A stretch of 64,000 bases of DNA from contig UBJR01000024.1 in NCBI GenBank assembly GCA_900465675.1, positions 1-64,000 of the forward strand, written 5' to 3'. The position numbers were made by a program, and so were the translations under genes. Numbering within the stretch: the stretch's first letter is position 1; each line of letters opens with the position of its first letter. Source of the stretch: Hyphomicrobiales bacterium. Its GTDB lineage: Bacteria; Pseudomonadota; Alphaproteobacteria; Rhizobiales; Rhizobiaceae. Under the pieces are notes generated by a model. The model saw only the letters and a program-made list of their open reading frames with translations, did not search any database and was not told where the DNA came from. Shown piece by piece: positions 33,863 to 43,241 of the stretch.

Positions 33863-35236
33863 ATGAACATCAATCGCTTCCCCCTGCGGGCCGGCAATGC
33901 CGCGCGCGCTTTCATGACCAACAACAAAGTTGCGACCATCGCCGAGCGCGTCGAGTCGTTGAATTCACTCGCCCCTGCCGAGGCAGCCCGCATCTTGTCG
34001 AAGATGCCGCAGGAATATGCCGTCAACATCCTCGACCGGCCGGAACTGCGCCACGCCGCCGCGATCCTTGGCGTCATGGATCGCGCCGATGCCGCACGCC
34101 TGCTGCACGGCATGTCGAACGACCGTGTCGCCGACGTCCTGCTTGAGCTCGACATCGATACCCGCACCCGGCTCTTCAACAGCCTCGAAGAGCCTGTTCG
34201 TGTCGCCATCCAGCATTTGATGGGTTATCCGCCCCGCACGGCGGGCAGCATCATGACGACCGAGTTCGTCAGCGTCCCCAGCAACTGGACCGTGGATCAG
34301 ACGCTTGCGCATGTGCGCCATGTCGAGCGGTCGCGCGAGACTGTCTATGCAATCTATGTGCTGGACGAGAATTCCGGCGCGCTGATGCATGTCGTGACGC
34401 TCCGCCGCCTCATCACCGGCGAGCCTGATGCGTCGATCCTGACGGTCGCCCAAAAAGGCACGCCGGTTGCCGCCGATCCGCTGATGAAGCAGGAAGACGT
34501 CGCCCGGCTGATCCGCAAGCACGACCTGCTGGCGCTGCCCGTCGTCGACGATCACGGCCTGATCCTCGGTATCGTCACCGTCGATGACGTGATCGATACG
34601 ATGATCGCCGACACCACCGATGGAGCCCAGCGTTTCGGCGGTATGGAGGCCCTCGGCAAGCCCTATATGAAGATCAGCTTCGGCGGCATGATCCGCAAGC
34701 GCGCTGGCTGGCTCTGTGCCCTCTTCCTCGGCGAAATGCTGACGGCAAGCGCCATGCAGCATTTCGAAGGCGAGCTTGAGAAGGCCGTGGTGCTGACGCT
34801 GTTCATTCCGCTGATCATGAGCTCGGGCGGCAACTCGGGCTCGCAGGCGACATCGCTGATCATCCGGGCGCTGGCCGTTGGCGAGTTGAAGCTTTCCGAC
34901 TGGTGGCGGGTGCTGCTGCGCGAACTGCCGACCGGCATCGTGCTTGGCGCCATCCTCGGCCTCGTCGGCATGACCCGCGTGTTCTTTTGGCAGACAGCCG
35001 GGCTCTACGACTATGGTCCACACTGGATCCTCGTCGGGTTCACGGTCTTCTCGGCGCTGATCGGCATCGTCACCTTCGGCTCGATCTCGGGCTCGATGCT
35101 GCCGTTCATCCTGCAGCGCATGAAGCTCGATCCGGCCACGGCATCGGCCCCGTTCGTGGCAACGCTGGTCGATGTGACAGGCCTGATGATCTACTTCTCG
35201 GTCGCCCTGCTGATCCTCACCGGGACGCTTCTCTAG
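33863..35236 (+). CDS. mgtE: Magnesium transporter MgtE
   Basis: A 457-residue Mg2+ channel. Residues 1-130 form the superhelical N-domain (EAARILSKMPQEYAVNILDRPEL), about 130-255 two CBS domains (AGSIMTTEFVSVP; LPVVDDHGLILGIVTVDDVID), then a long plug helix and five membrane helices with the conserved pore segment SSGGNSGSQATSLIIRALA. The N-domain and CBS domains close the pore at high internal Mg2+. The 3' end overlaps the convergent ABC ATPase gene by 20 bases. Confidence 0.95.
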   Translation: MNINRFPLRAGNAARAFMTNNKVATIAERVESLNSLAPAEAARILSKMPQEYAVNILDRPELRHAAAILGVMDRADAARLLHGMSNDRVADVLLELDIDTRTRLFNSLEEPVRVAIQHLMGYPPRTAGSIMTTEFVSVPSNWTVDQTLAHVRHVERSRETVYAIYVLDENSGALMHVVTLRRLITGEPDASILTVAQKGTPVAADPLMKQEDVARLIRKHDLLALPVVDDHGLILGIVTVDDVIDTMIADTTDGAQRFGGMEALGKPYMKISFGGMIRKRAGWLCALFLGEMLTASAMQHFEGELEKAVVLTLFIPLIMSSGGNSGSQATSLIIRALAVGELKLSDWWRVLLRELPTGIVLGAILGLVGMTRVFFWQTAGLYDYGPHWILVGFTVFSALIGIVTFGSISGSMLPFILQRMKLDPATASAPFVATLVDVTGLMIYFSVALLILTGTLL

Positions 35237-36026
35237 AGGCGATCGGCAGGCACAGCGGCGTGCCGTCAACCGGATGCGGCACGACCGCCGCATCCACTCC
35301 AAACACGGTCTTTATCAGCTCCGGCGTCAGCAAGGCGCCGGGGCTTCCGGCCGCGTGGATGCCGCCATCGGCAACGGCGATGATATGATCGGCATATTGC
35401 GCCGCGTGGTTCAGGTCATGGACGACCATGACGACGGTGCGGCCGCGATTGCGGTTCAGATCCCTGAGCAGTTCCAGCACTTCCAGCTGATGGGCGATGT
35501 CGAGATAGGTGGTCGGCTCATCGAGCAGCAGGATCGGTGTTTCCTGCGCCAGCGCCATGGCGATCCAGGCGCGCTGACGCTGGCCGCCGGAGAGACGGTC
35601 AAGCGGGCGCGAGGCGAGATCGACTAGACCGGTGGCGGCAAGCGCGTGATCGACGATCTCCTCGTCATGCGCGCTGGGGCGCGACAGCAGGCCTTTGTGC
35701 GGGTGGCGGCCGAAACGGCAGAGCTGGCGCACCGTCAGACCGTCGGGCGAAACCGGGCTCTGCGGCAGGAGCGCCAGCGCCTGGGCAATCGCCCTGCCCG
35801 GCATCGCCGCAATCTCCCTGCCATCGAGATAGACGATGCCCGCCTCCGGCGCGATAATCCGGCCGAGCGCTTTCAGGAGCGTGGATTTGCCGCTGCCGTT
35901 GGCGCCGATCAGCGCGGTGATCTTTCCATCCGGTATGGTGACATCGACATTCTCCAGCACTCGCAGCGCGGCATAGCCAAGCGTAAGCTTCTCTCCGGCA
36001 AGACGCGATTGGGCAGCACTACTCAT
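35217..36026 (-). CDS. Iron-siderophore ABC transporter ATP-binding protein
   Basis: A 269-residue FecE/FepC-type ATPase. Walker A is GANGSGKST near residue 40, the signature is LSGGQRQRAWIAMAL near 145, Walker B is ILLLDEPTTYLDI, and the switch His lies in VVMVVHDLNHA. It energises the two permeases encoded just upstream; its start overlaps the last permease by 8 bases. Last gene of the four-gene import operon. Confidence 0.93.
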   Translation of the reverse strand: MSSAAQSRLAGEKLTLGYAALRVLENVDVTIPDGKITALIGANGSGKSTLLKALGRIIAPEAGIVYLDGREIAAMPGRAIAQALALLPQSPVSPDGLTVRQLCRFGRHPHKGLLSRPSAHDEEIVDHALAATGLVDLASRPLDRLSGGQRQRAWIAMALAQETPILLLDEPTTYLDIAHQLEVLELLRDLNRNRGRTVVMVVHDLNHAAQYADHIIAVADGGIHAAGSPGALLTPELIKTVFGVDAAVVPHPVDGTPLCLPIASREASR

Positions 36027-37020
36027 GACGGCCGGTCTCCTTGATGAGTAGGAAAATCAGATAGGGTCCGCCGATCACCGCCGCGACGATGCCGGCCGGG
36101 ATCTCGTTCGGCAGCGCCACGAGACGGCCGGCCAGATCGGCAGCAGATAGAGCCAGCGCGCCCATCAGTGCGCTCAATGGCACCAGATGCCGGGCGCGCG
36201 GACCGACAAGCAGCCGGGCGGCATGCGGCGCCAGTAGACCGAGAAATCCCATGCTGCCGACACTGGCGACGGCACCGGCGCAGAGCAGCACGGAAACGGC
36301 GATCAGGCCGCCCCGCAGCCGGGCCGGCGGCATGCCGAGGCTGACAAGCGTCTCATCGCCGAAGCCGCCGGCATCGAGACGTGCAGCAGCGAAGAGGACG
36401 AGCGGCAGGCAGGCGAGCAGCCAGAGGCCGAGCACCAGCACGTCGGTCATCGAACTGCCGTAGACGCTGCCGGCAAGCCAGACCATCGACTGATCGGCAC
36501 GGGTCGGAAAGATCACCATCACATACTGGATCAGCGCCTGCGCCAGCATGCCGAGCGCCACGCCCACCAGCGCCAGCGCCGCGATACCGCCGCCGAAAGT
36601 GCGGCCGATCAGCAGCAGCAGTGCCGCACCGAGGATCGCGCCCGAAACGACGCCCGCGGGGATCGCCCAGATTGCCCAGGCGGGCGGCGCCATCATTCCT
36701 GCCAGGAAAGCGCCGTGACCGGCGCATTTGGTGATGCCGACGACATCGGGAGAGGCCAGCGGATTGCGTAGCGCGCCCTGCAGGAAAACACCGGCCAGAC
36801 CGAAGGACGCCCCGGCGAGGATGGAGACGGCGACGCGCGGGGCGCGGTATTGCATAACGATGAAGGCATTCTTGCCGCCACCGATGCCATCGAGCACCTG
36901 GCCGATACTCAGGGTCACGGCGCCCACAGTCATGCCGAGAATGGCGAGGACAGCAATGAGGACGGCGATCACAATGCAGACCGTCAGCGCCCGCGTCTCT
37001 TTTCCAGCGAGTGTGCTCAT
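36019..37020 (-). CDS. FecCD-type iron-siderophore permease 2
   Basis: A 333-residue membrane protein of the BtuC/FecCD family with about ten helices; conserved pieces include SLASPDVVGI-like PLASPDVVGITKCAGHG, and GFLGLLAPHAARLLVG-RHLVPLSALMGA, the loop that contacts the ATPase. The frame is open far upstream, but that stretch is antisense-like shadow of the neighbouring permease; the true ATG at 37020 overlaps the preceding stop as ATGA. Confidence 0.92.
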   Translation of the reverse strand: MSTLAGKETRALTVCIVIAVLIAVLAILGMTVGAVTLSIGQVLDGIGGGKNAFIVMQYRAPRVAVSILAGASFGLAGVFLQGALRNPLASPDVVGITKCAGHGAFLAGMMAPPAWAIWAIPAGVVSGAILGAALLLLIGRTFGGGIAALALVGVALGMLAQALIQYVMVIFPTRADQSMVWLAGSVYGSSMTDVLVLGLWLLACLPLVLFAAARLDAGGFGDETLVSLGMPPARLRGGLIAVSVLLCAGAVASVGSMGFLGLLAPHAARLLVGPRARHLVPLSALMGALALSAADLAGRLVALPNEIPAGIVAAVIGGPYLIFLLIKETGRHE

Positions 37021-38030
37021 CTGACCCTCTGGCGCCAGAGGATAAGCAGGAAGGCAGGCGCGCCGATCAGCGCCGTGACGATGCCGACGGGCATTTCCTG
37101 GGGATAGGCGGCAACGCGGCCGAGGAGATCGGCCGCATTCAGCAGCAACGGCCCGGCGATGGCGCTCAGCGCAATCAGTGTCAGCTGATCCCCGCCAACC
37201 AGCCGCCTGATGATATGCGGCACGAGCAGGCCGATGAAACCGATCGGCCCGCTGACGGCGACAGCGGAACCGGCCAGCACGACGATGAGAAAGGCCGCGA
37301 GTCCGCCGACGCGGCGCGCATTCTGCCCGAGCGACAGGCCGGTGGTCTCGTCCAGCGCCAGCACGCCGAAATGGCGGCCGGCCAGAAGTGCGGTTCCGCC
37401 GCCGATAAGCGTGAACGGCAAGATGATGAGAACCTTGTCCCATTGCGCCCCGTTGATCGATCCGGCCAGCCAATAGACAATATCCTGCGCCGCGTTGTTG
37501 GCGATCAGGATCGCCTGGACGAGCGCCGAGAGCACCAGCTGGATGGAGATACCTGCCAGCGCCAGCTTCATGTCGTTCATGGCACCGGAGACGGAGAGCG
37601 CCCACATGGCGAGGCCGACTGCTGCAGCACCCACGAATGCCGGCCATACCGTTCCGGCGCCACGCAATTCCGGCAGGGCGATCAGGCAGAGAACGATGAC
37701 GAGCGAAGCCCCGGCATTGATGCCGAAGGTTTGCGGCGAGGCGAGCGGGTTGCGCGTCAGCGTCTGGATCAGCACACCTGCCACCGCCAGATTGGCGCCG
37801 ATCATGACCGCCAGCAGCGCCCGCGGCAGGCGCACGTCCCAGACGAGCGCGCTATCGGGGGAGCCATCGGGCGACACGAGCAGCGACAGCGCATGCCGAA
37901 CCGGCAGCTCCGAAACGCCAAAGGAGACGGCAGCGACGATGATCGCGGCGAGCGCCATCAGCAGCAGGCAGCCGAGGGCGACCGGCTGCAACCGCCCCTG
38001 CCCCGCCATCGCTACTGCCTTGCCTTCCAC
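37017..38030 (-). CDS. FecCD-type iron-siderophore permease 1
   Basis: A 337-residue FecCD-family membrane protein: RLPRALLAVMIGANLAVAG, NPLASPQTFGINAGAS, and GPIGFIGLLVPHIIRRLVG with the ATPase-coupling loop. It pairs with permease 2 as a heterodimeric pore. It begins 6 bases after the substrate-binding protein stop and ends in an ATGA overlap with permease 2, so the genes are tightly coupled. Confidence 0.93.
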   Translation of the reverse strand: MEGKAVAMAGQGRLQPVALGCLLLMALAAIIVAAVSFGVSELPVRHALSLLVSPDGSPDSALVWDVRLPRALLAVMIGANLAVAGVLIQTLTRNPLASPQTFGINAGASLVIVLCLIALPELRGAGTVWPAFVGAAAVGLAMWALSVSGAMNDMKLALAGISIQLVLSALVQAILIANNAAQDIVYWLAGSINGAQWDKVLIILPFTLIGGGTALLAGRHFGVLALDETTGLSLGQNARRVGGLAAFLIVVLAGSAVAVSGPIGFIGLLVPHIIRRLVGGDQLTLIALSAIAGPLLLNAADLLGRVAAYPQEMPVGIVTALIGAPAFLLILWRQRVR

Positions 38031-38036
38031 CAGCGG

Positions 38037-38969
38037 TTACCCGGCCTTGTAGACTTTGGCGAGGATTTCGCCAGCGATCATCTCGGCGGTCTTCAGGCCG
38101 CGGAAGCGCGAGAACTGGTTGCGGTCGACCTCGAAGATGTTGCCGCTTTTGACAGCCGAGATGTTGGTGAAGGCACTGTTGCTCTTCCACTGATCGAAGA
38201 CCGTGCCGCCGGCATCAGTCGCAACCAGGAAGACGTCGGGATTGACGGCGATCAGACGCTCAAGGCTGGCGCCGCTCTCGACCGCATCCGTCGAGTCGAT
38301 TGCCGGCGTCAGGCCCATGGCCTTGAATACCGAGCCTGTGAAGGATGCGGACGTATGGAGGCTCATGGAATCGGCATTGGCGACGGCGAGCAGGAAGCGG
38401 CGCTTCTCGCCAGCCGGGATCTTGGCAACGAGGGCTGCGATCACCGCATCATGATCGGCAACCGCCTTTTCACCCTTGTCCTTTTCGCCGAGCGCATCGG
38501 CGATGGTCACCACGCCTTCCTTGATCGTCTGGTAACTGCCCTCCCAGCTGTTCAGCACGATCGTCGGCGCAATGGCGCTCAGCTGCGCGTAGATTGCCGA
38601 ATGACGGAGCTGGTCGGCGATGATCAGGTCTGGCGCGAGCGCGCTGACGAGCTCAAGGTTCGGCTCAAGACGCGTACCGACGGAGCTGTACTCGACCTTC
38701 TTGCCGAGCAGCTGCTCGATGCGCTTCGGCTGGTTGTCGTCGGTAATGCCGACAGGCACGACGCCCAGCGCATCCAGCGACTGGACGAAGGAGAATTCGA
38801 GCGCCACGATGCGCTGCGGCTTGCCGGTGATTTCGGTCGAACCCAGGAGATGCGTGATGGTGCGTGCGGCGTCATCGGCCAGCGCCGGAGCGGCGACAGT
38901 GGCTGCGGCTGCAGCGCCAAGGAGAAGGCCGAACTGGCGGCGTGAAATCGAATTCTGAAACAGGCTCAT
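38037..38969 (-). CDS. Ferric-dicitrate/siderophore-binding periplasmic protein (FecB-like)
   Basis: A 310-residue periplasmic binding protein. The N-terminus has a twin-arginine signal (SRRQFGLLLGAAAAATVAAPALA, about residues 9-31), suggesting Tat export. The mature part shows the class III binding-protein layout: RIVALEFSFVQSLDALGVVPVGI, then APDLIIADQLRH, a long linker helix, and a second lobe. It most resembles FecB-like proteins for ferric citrate or hydroxamates. It leads the operon; no TonB receptor gene is in the window. Confidence 0.9.
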   Translation of the reverse strand: MSLFQNSISRRQFGLLLGAAAAATVAAPALADDAARTITHLLGSTEITGKPQRIVALEFSFVQSLDALGVVPVGITDDNQPKRIEQLLGKKVEYSSVGTRLEPNLELVSALAPDLIIADQLRHSAIYAQLSAIAPTIVLNSWEGSYQTIKEGVVTIADALGEKDKGEKAVADHDAVIAALVAKIPAGEKRRFLLAVANADSMSLHTSASFTGSVFKAMGLTPAIDSTDAVESGASLERLIAVNPDVFLVATDAGGTVFDQWKSNSAFTNISAVKSGNIFEVDRNQFSRFRGLKTAEMIAGEILAKVYKAG

Positions 38970-39076
38970 GTCAAACTCCCAGCTGAAAACAGCAGCGGGG
39001 CGTTGATCCCCGCTCTCAAATTTCCGCTACAGAATTGACGCCGACACTTCAAGTAAAGTTTACAAAAATAATCACC

Positions 39077-39550
39077 TTATTTTGCGTCCGGCAATTTCAG
39101 GGCTCCATGGGTCTTCATGCTGCGGATCGCGAAGTTCGAGCGGATGTCGCTGACATTCGGCAATGTCAGCAGCGTCTCGGTTAGCAGACGCTCGTAGGCG
39201 GCCAGATCTTCGACCACGACCTCGGCCAGGAAATCTGCCGTGCCCGATATCAGGAAGCAGGAGACGATTTCGGGAATGGCAAGGAGCGCCGCCTGCTGCG
39301 CCTCGGAATTCTCGCGGGTGTGGTGCGCCACCTTGAACTCGACGAAGACGGTGAGGCCGAGGCCGACTTCCTTGCGGTCGATATCGGCACGGTAACCGCG
39401 GATGACCCCTGCTTTTTCGAGGTTGCGGATGCGGCGAAGGCAGGGAGACGGCGAGAGGTTGACCTTCTCGGCAATCTCCACGTTGGTGGCCCGCGCATCC
39501 TCCTGAAGGCACTTCAGAATAGCGATATCGAATTTATCAAGATTTGGCAT
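39077..39550 (-). CDS. Lrp/AsnC-family transcriptional regulator
   Basis: A 157-residue regulator. The HTH occupies about 5-65 (DIAILKCLQEDARATNVEIAEKVNLSPSPCLRRIRNLEKAGVI), followed by the RAM ligand-binding domain (GLTVFVEFKVAHH, CFLISGTADFLAEVVVEDLAAYE). It is divergent from an EamA-type exporter across 142 bases, the usual Lrp-controls-amino-acid-exporter arrangement; the amino acid is unknown. Confidence 0.93.
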   Translation of the reverse strand: MPNLDKFDIAILKCLQEDARATNVEIAEKVNLSPSPCLRRIRNLEKAGVIRGYRADIDRKEVGLGLTVFVEFKVAHHTRENSEAQQAALLAIPEIVSCFLISGTADFLAEVVVEDLAAYERLLTETLLTLPNVSDIRSNFAIRSMKTHGALKLPDAK

Positions 39551-39692
39551 ATCCGCTCATTTCCAGCGACCATGTTGGCATATCATTGCTGATACCATGA
39601 TCTGGAAGCCATAGATAGCAAGGACATGCCCCGGCCTTCCGGCCTATCCTTTTCTCAACCGGAAATGATCCGGACGTGCGGAGGATAGCGCG

Positions 39693-40598
39693 ATGACCAG
39701 CTTCACCATCACCAATGAAAAGTCTCCTTCCCTCATTCCCGGCTATATCGGCGGAACCGTCACGGTGCTCATCTGGGCGTCGTGGTTCCTGGCGACCCGC
39801 CATAGCGCCGCAACGCCGCTTGGCTCGCTCGATATCGGGCTGATCCGCTACGGCATTCCGGCGCTGGCGCTGGCGCCGGTGTGGCTGAGGACCGGGCTGT
39901 TGCCGAAGGGCGTGCCGCTGCATCTGCTGGCGCTGATGGTTGCCGGCGCCGGTGCCGCGTTTTTTCTGCTGACGACGCTAGCGATCCATTCGACGCCCGC
40001 CGCCTCATCCGGCATCCTGCTCGGCGGCTCGATGCCGCTGGCGACAGCCCTAATCGGCATCGTCATCTTCGGCGAACGGCCCGACCTGACCCGCAAGCTC
40101 GGCCTTGCCGCCATCGTCGGCGGTGTGCTGATCCTGCTGTTGCGCAGCCTGTCGGATGCCTCGCTGCCGTGGACGAGCTTCGTCCTGCTCCCGGCCGGCG
40201 CAGTGTTATGGGCGAGCTATACGCATGCCTTCCGCCGCAGCGGCCTGACCGCTCTGCAGGCAAGCGCCCTGATCGCCATCTGGTCGTTCCTCATCATCGG
40301 CGTGCTTGCGCTGATCTTCGGCACCTCGCTGTCAAAGGCGAGCACCGCCGATATCGGCCTGCAGGTGCTGAGCCAGGGCGTGCTTTCAGGCCTCGTCGCG
40401 ATGCTTGCCTATGGCACGGCGGTCAAGACGCTCGGTGGCACGCAGGCTGCGGCTTTCACGGCGCTGACGCCCGTGCTGGCGACGATAGGCGGAAGCGTGT
40501 TTCTCGGAGAGCCGGTCGGCATTGCCGAAATTGCCGCCGCCGTCATGACGGGCATCGGCGTGGCGCTCTCGACCGGGATTGCCGCCAGACGGCATTGA
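39693..40598 (+). CDS. EamA/DMT-family transporter
   Basis: A 301-residue protein with ten membrane helices in two EamA repeats (second repeat from about residue 155, LPAGAVLWASYTHAFRRSGLTALQAS). Probably exports an amino acid or related metabolite under the divergent Lrp protein. GGAGG precedes ATG 39693. A bidirectional terminator follows. Confidence 0.9.
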   Translation: MTSFTITNEKSPSLIPGYIGGTVTVLIWASWFLATRHSAATPLGSLDIGLIRYGIPALALAPVWLRTGLLPKGVPLHLLALMVAGAGAAFFLLTTLAIHSTPAASSGILLGGSMPLATALIGIVIFGERPDLTRKLGLAAIVGGVLILLLRSLSDASLPWTSFVLLPAGAVLWASYTHAFRRSGLTALQASALIAIWSFLIIGVLALIFGTSLSKASTADIGLQVLSQGVLSGLVAMLAYGTAVKTLGGTQAAAFTALTPVLATIGGSVFLGEPVGIAEIAAAVMTGIGVALSTGIAARRH

Positions 40599-40612
40599 CC
40601 GAATCGAACAAT

Positions 40613-40637
40613 GAAAGCCCGGCATTGCCGGGCTTTC
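40613..40637. terminator. Bidirectional terminator between exporter and L,D-transpeptidase genes
   Basis: GAAAGCCCGGC and GCCGGGCTTTC form a perfect 11-bp stem around ATT. It sits between convergent genes, 15 and 5 bases from the stops, so it can end both transcripts. Confidence 0.8.
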
Positions 40638-40641
40638 CCGT

Positions 40642-41256
40642 TCAGGCCTGGATGACGATGACCTTGGCGCCGGGCAGCACGCGATCATAGAGATCGATGA
40701 CATCGTGGTTCAGCATGCGGATGCAGCCGCTCGACATGGCGAGACCGATCGATTGCGGCTGGTTGGTGCCGTGAATGCGGAAATGGGTGTCGTTGCCACC
40801 GCGGTAGAGATACATGGCCCGCGCCCCGAGCGGATTGTTGGGGCCGCCCGGCATGCCGCCGGCGAGCTTGCGATAGCGCGCCTCGCGGCGCTGCATGTTT
40901 TCGGTCGGTGTCCAGGTCGGCCATTCGGCCTTGCGCCCGACATAGGCGTTGCCCGCCAGCGCCAGCCCTTCCCGGCCCACACCGACGCCATAGCGCATCG
41001 CCTGCCCATCACCCAGAATATAATAGAGACGGCGGGCCGGCGTATCGACGACGACCGTGCCCGCAGCCTGATCCGAGACATAAGCGACCTGCTGACGGCG
41101 CAGGTCGGGATCGAGCTTTTCGAGCGGCATTGCGGGAAGCGGAAATTTCTCTGCCGGAAGCGCTGCGTAATTGGCGCGATGATCAGGACCGCTGGAAGCG
41201 CATCCCGCCAGAAGAGCGGAGAGGCCCATTACGAAGCCACGGCGGGAGATCTGCAT
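40642..41256 (-). CDS. L,D-transpeptidase (YkuD domain) lipoprotein
   Basis: A 204-residue cell-wall enzyme. RR at residues 5-6 and a lipobox LLAGC with C19 suggest a lipoprotein, possibly Tat-exported. The catalytic signature is HGTNQPQSIGLAMSSGCIRM, with H162 and the nucleophile C178. It cross-links peptidoglycan or attaches proteins to it. In Rhizobiales such enzymes matter for polar growth. A perfect TTAA-N7-TTAA CtrA-like box lies 52-66 bases upstream of the start. Confidence 0.92.
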   Translation of the reverse strand: MQISRRGFVMGLSALLAGCASSGPDHRANYAALPAEKFPLPAMPLEKLDPDLRRQQVAYVSDQAAGTVVVDTPARRLYYILGDGQAMRYGVGVGREGLALAGNAYVGRKAEWPTWTPTENMQRREARYRKLAGGMPGGPNNPLGARAMYLYRGGNDTHFRIHGTNQPQSIGLAMSSGCIRMLNHDVIDLYDRVLPGAKVIVIQA

Positions 41257-41307
41257 TCAGACGGTCCTTAACATCAGGTTGATGCCCTGAAGTTAAGGAA
41301 AACATGG

Positions 41308-41322
41308 TTAATACGCAGTTAA
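41308..41322 (-). promoter_or_regulatory. Candidate CtrA box upstream of L,D-transpeptidase
   Basis: Read on the minus strand, TTAACTGCGTATTAACC matches the full CtrA consensus TTAA-N7-TTAAC. Its location, 52-66 bases before the start codon, fits a promoter-proximal site. Confidence 0.5.
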
Positions 41323-41423
41323 ACAGATGCCGCGCGGCGCAACAAGTAAGGCCGAAAAGTGGCGATACCGGCAGTTTTCACGGGCATGTGATCAAGTCCC
41401 ATGCGCCACCCTGAGGTGCAGCC

Positions 41424-43088
41424 TCACATATTCGGATAGACCGGCCCCTCACCGCCCTGCGGGGGAACCCAGTTGATGTTCTGGTTGGGATCCTTGATGT
41501 CGCAGGTCTTGCAGTGGACGCAGTTCTGGGCGTTGATGACATAGGTCTCCTGGCCGTCCTTCTCCACCCATTCGTAGACGCCGGCCGGACAGTAGCGGGT
41601 CGAGGGACCGGCATAGATGTCGTGCTCCGACGACTTCTGCAGCGCCATGTCCTTGACCTTCAGATGAACCGGCTGATCCTCCTCGTGATTGGTGTTCGAC
41701 AGGAACACCGAGGAGAGGCGGTCGAAGGTGAGAATCCCGTCCGGCTTCGGATAGTCGATCTTCTTGTGCTGTGCTGCCGGCTCCAGCGACTGCGCGTCGG
41801 TCTTGCCGTGCTTGAGCGTGCCGAAGAAGGAGAAGCCGAACAGCGTGTTGGTCCACATGTCGAGACCCCCAAGGCCGATGCCGACAAGCGTTCCGAACTT
41901 CGACCAGAGCGGCTTGACGTTGCGGACCTTCTTCAGGTCCTTGCCGATATCGGTCTTGCGCCATTCATTCTCGATCTCGATGATCTCGTCATTGGCGCGT
42001 CCCGCCTCGATCGCCGCGGCGATCTTCTCGGCCGCCAGCATGCCAGACAGCACCGCATTGTGGCTGCCCTTGATGCGGGGCACGTTGACGAAACCGGCCG
42101 AGCAGCCGATCAGCGCCCCACCAGGGAAGGTCAGCTTCGGCACCGACTGGTAACCGCCCTCGGTGATGGCGCGGGCGCCGTAGGAGAGCCGCTTACCGCC
42201 CTCGAAGGTGGTGCGGATCGCTGGATGCGTCTTGAAGCGCTGGAATTCCTCGAAGGGATAGAGATAGGGGTTCTTGTAGTTCAGGTGCACGACGAAGCCG
42301 ACGGCGACCATATTGTCTTCAAGATGGTAGAGGAACGAGCCGCCACCGGCAGCCATGCCGAGCGGCCAGCCGAAGGAGTGCTGCACCAGACCCTGCCTGT
42401 GGTTCTCCGGCTTGACCTGCCAAAGCTCCTTGATGCCGATGCCGAATTTCTGCGGTTCGCGGTCCTTCGACAGGTCGAACCTGGCGATCAGCTGCTTGGC
42501 GAGCGAGCCGCGCACGCCCTCGCCGATCAGCACATATTTGCCGAGCAGTTCCATGCCGCGGGTAAAGTTCGGGCCGGGCTCGCCGTTGCGCTCGACGCCC
42601 ATGTCACCGGTGGCGACACCGATGACGGCGCCCTCGTCATTATAGAGCACTTCGGTTGCGGCAAAGCCCGGATAGATCTCGACGCCGAGCGCCTCCGCGT
42701 GGCCCGCCAGCCAGCGACAGACGTTACCGAGCGAGACGATATAATTGCCATGATTGTTCATCAGCGGCGGCATCAGCACGTTCGGCAGGCGGATCGAGCC
42801 GGCCGGGCCAAGCACCAGGAAGTGATCGGCATTGACCTCCGTCTTGAAGGGATGGTCGCTCTCGCTGCGCCAGTCCGGCAGCAGCCGGTCAATACCGATG
42901 GGGTCGACGACGGCGCCGGACAGGATATGGGCACCGACTTCAGCCCCCTTCTCCAGCACCACGACCGACAGTTCCGGATTGACCTGCTTCAGCCGGATCG
43001 CCGCAGACAGGCCCGCCGGTCCGCCACCGACAATCACCACGTCGAATTCCATGCTTTCGCGTTCCGGAAGCTCTGTCGTCTCGGTCAT
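41424..43088 (-). CDS. Electron transfer flavoprotein-ubiquinone oxidoreductase
   Basis: A 554-residue inner-membrane-associated enzyme, the standard ETF-QO length. It passes electrons from ETF, loaded by acyl-CoA dehydrogenases, to ubiquinone. FAD binding is VVIVGGGPAGLSAAIRL near the N-terminus. The C-terminal ferredoxin domain has YCPAGVYEW, then NAQNCVHCKTCDIKDP, giving the four Cys of one [4Fe-4S] cluster. Start ATG 43088 (TETTELPERES) is chosen; 15 codons upstream look non-native. The upstream spacer holds a LiuR-like palindrome, fitting control with branched-chain amino acid or fatty acid breakdown. Confidence 0.94.
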   Translation of the reverse strand: MTETTELPERESMEFDVVIVGGGPAGLSAAIRLKQVNPELSVVVLEKGAEVGAHILSGAVVDPIGIDRLLPDWRSESDHPFKTEVNADHFLVLGPAGSIRLPNVLMPPLMNNHGNYIVSLGNVCRWLAGHAEALGVEIYPGFAATEVLYNDEGAVIGVATGDMGVERNGEPGPNFTRGMELLGKYVLIGEGVRGSLAKQLIARFDLSKDREPQKFGIGIKELWQVKPENHRQGLVQHSFGWPLGMAAGGGSFLYHLEDNMVAVGFVVHLNYKNPYLYPFEEFQRFKTHPAIRTTFEGGKRLSYGARAITEGGYQSVPKLTFPGGALIGCSAGFVNVPRIKGSHNAVLSGMLAAEKIAAAIEAGRANDEIIEIENEWRKTDIGKDLKKVRNVKPLWSKFGTLVGIGLGGLDMWTNTLFGFSFFGTLKHGKTDAQSLEPAAQHKKIDYPKPDGILTFDRLSSVFLSNTNHEEDQPVHLKVKDMALQKSSEHDIYAGPSTRYCPAGVYEWVEKDGQETYVINAQNCVHCKTCDIKDPNQNINWVPPQGGEGPVYPNM

Positions 43089-43241
43089 CTTCGTTCGGTC
43101 TCCGCTCGGCCGCCGCCGCGGCTCATTCCCCAATCTGGGCTAATCTCTTGTCAAAACCGGAAAGCATTGTCGAGCCGGTAAGCGACAGCCAATCTCCCAA
43201 TTCGCACAATGATTTCCTTCATGCGCATAAACCTATTTAAC

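Noticed and set aside
37021..37647. Long N-terminal extension of FecCD permease 2
   Set aside because: The extension is out-of-frame translation of permease 1, without helices. The ATG at 37020 with ATGA coupling gives a normal family length.
37011..38945. 644-codon open frame on the plus strand across the iron ABC operon
   Set aside because: It is antisense to two clear genes (FecCD permease and binding protein), is rich in Arg/Gln/Asp/His as expected of a GC-rich shadow frame, and shows no domain.
39010..39060. Iron-response (IRO/RirA-like, TGA-N9-TCA) box upstream of the iron ABC operon
   Set aside because: The nearest match TGA...TCA has ten rather than nine intervening bases, so I do not call it; iron control of the operon remains plausible on function alone.
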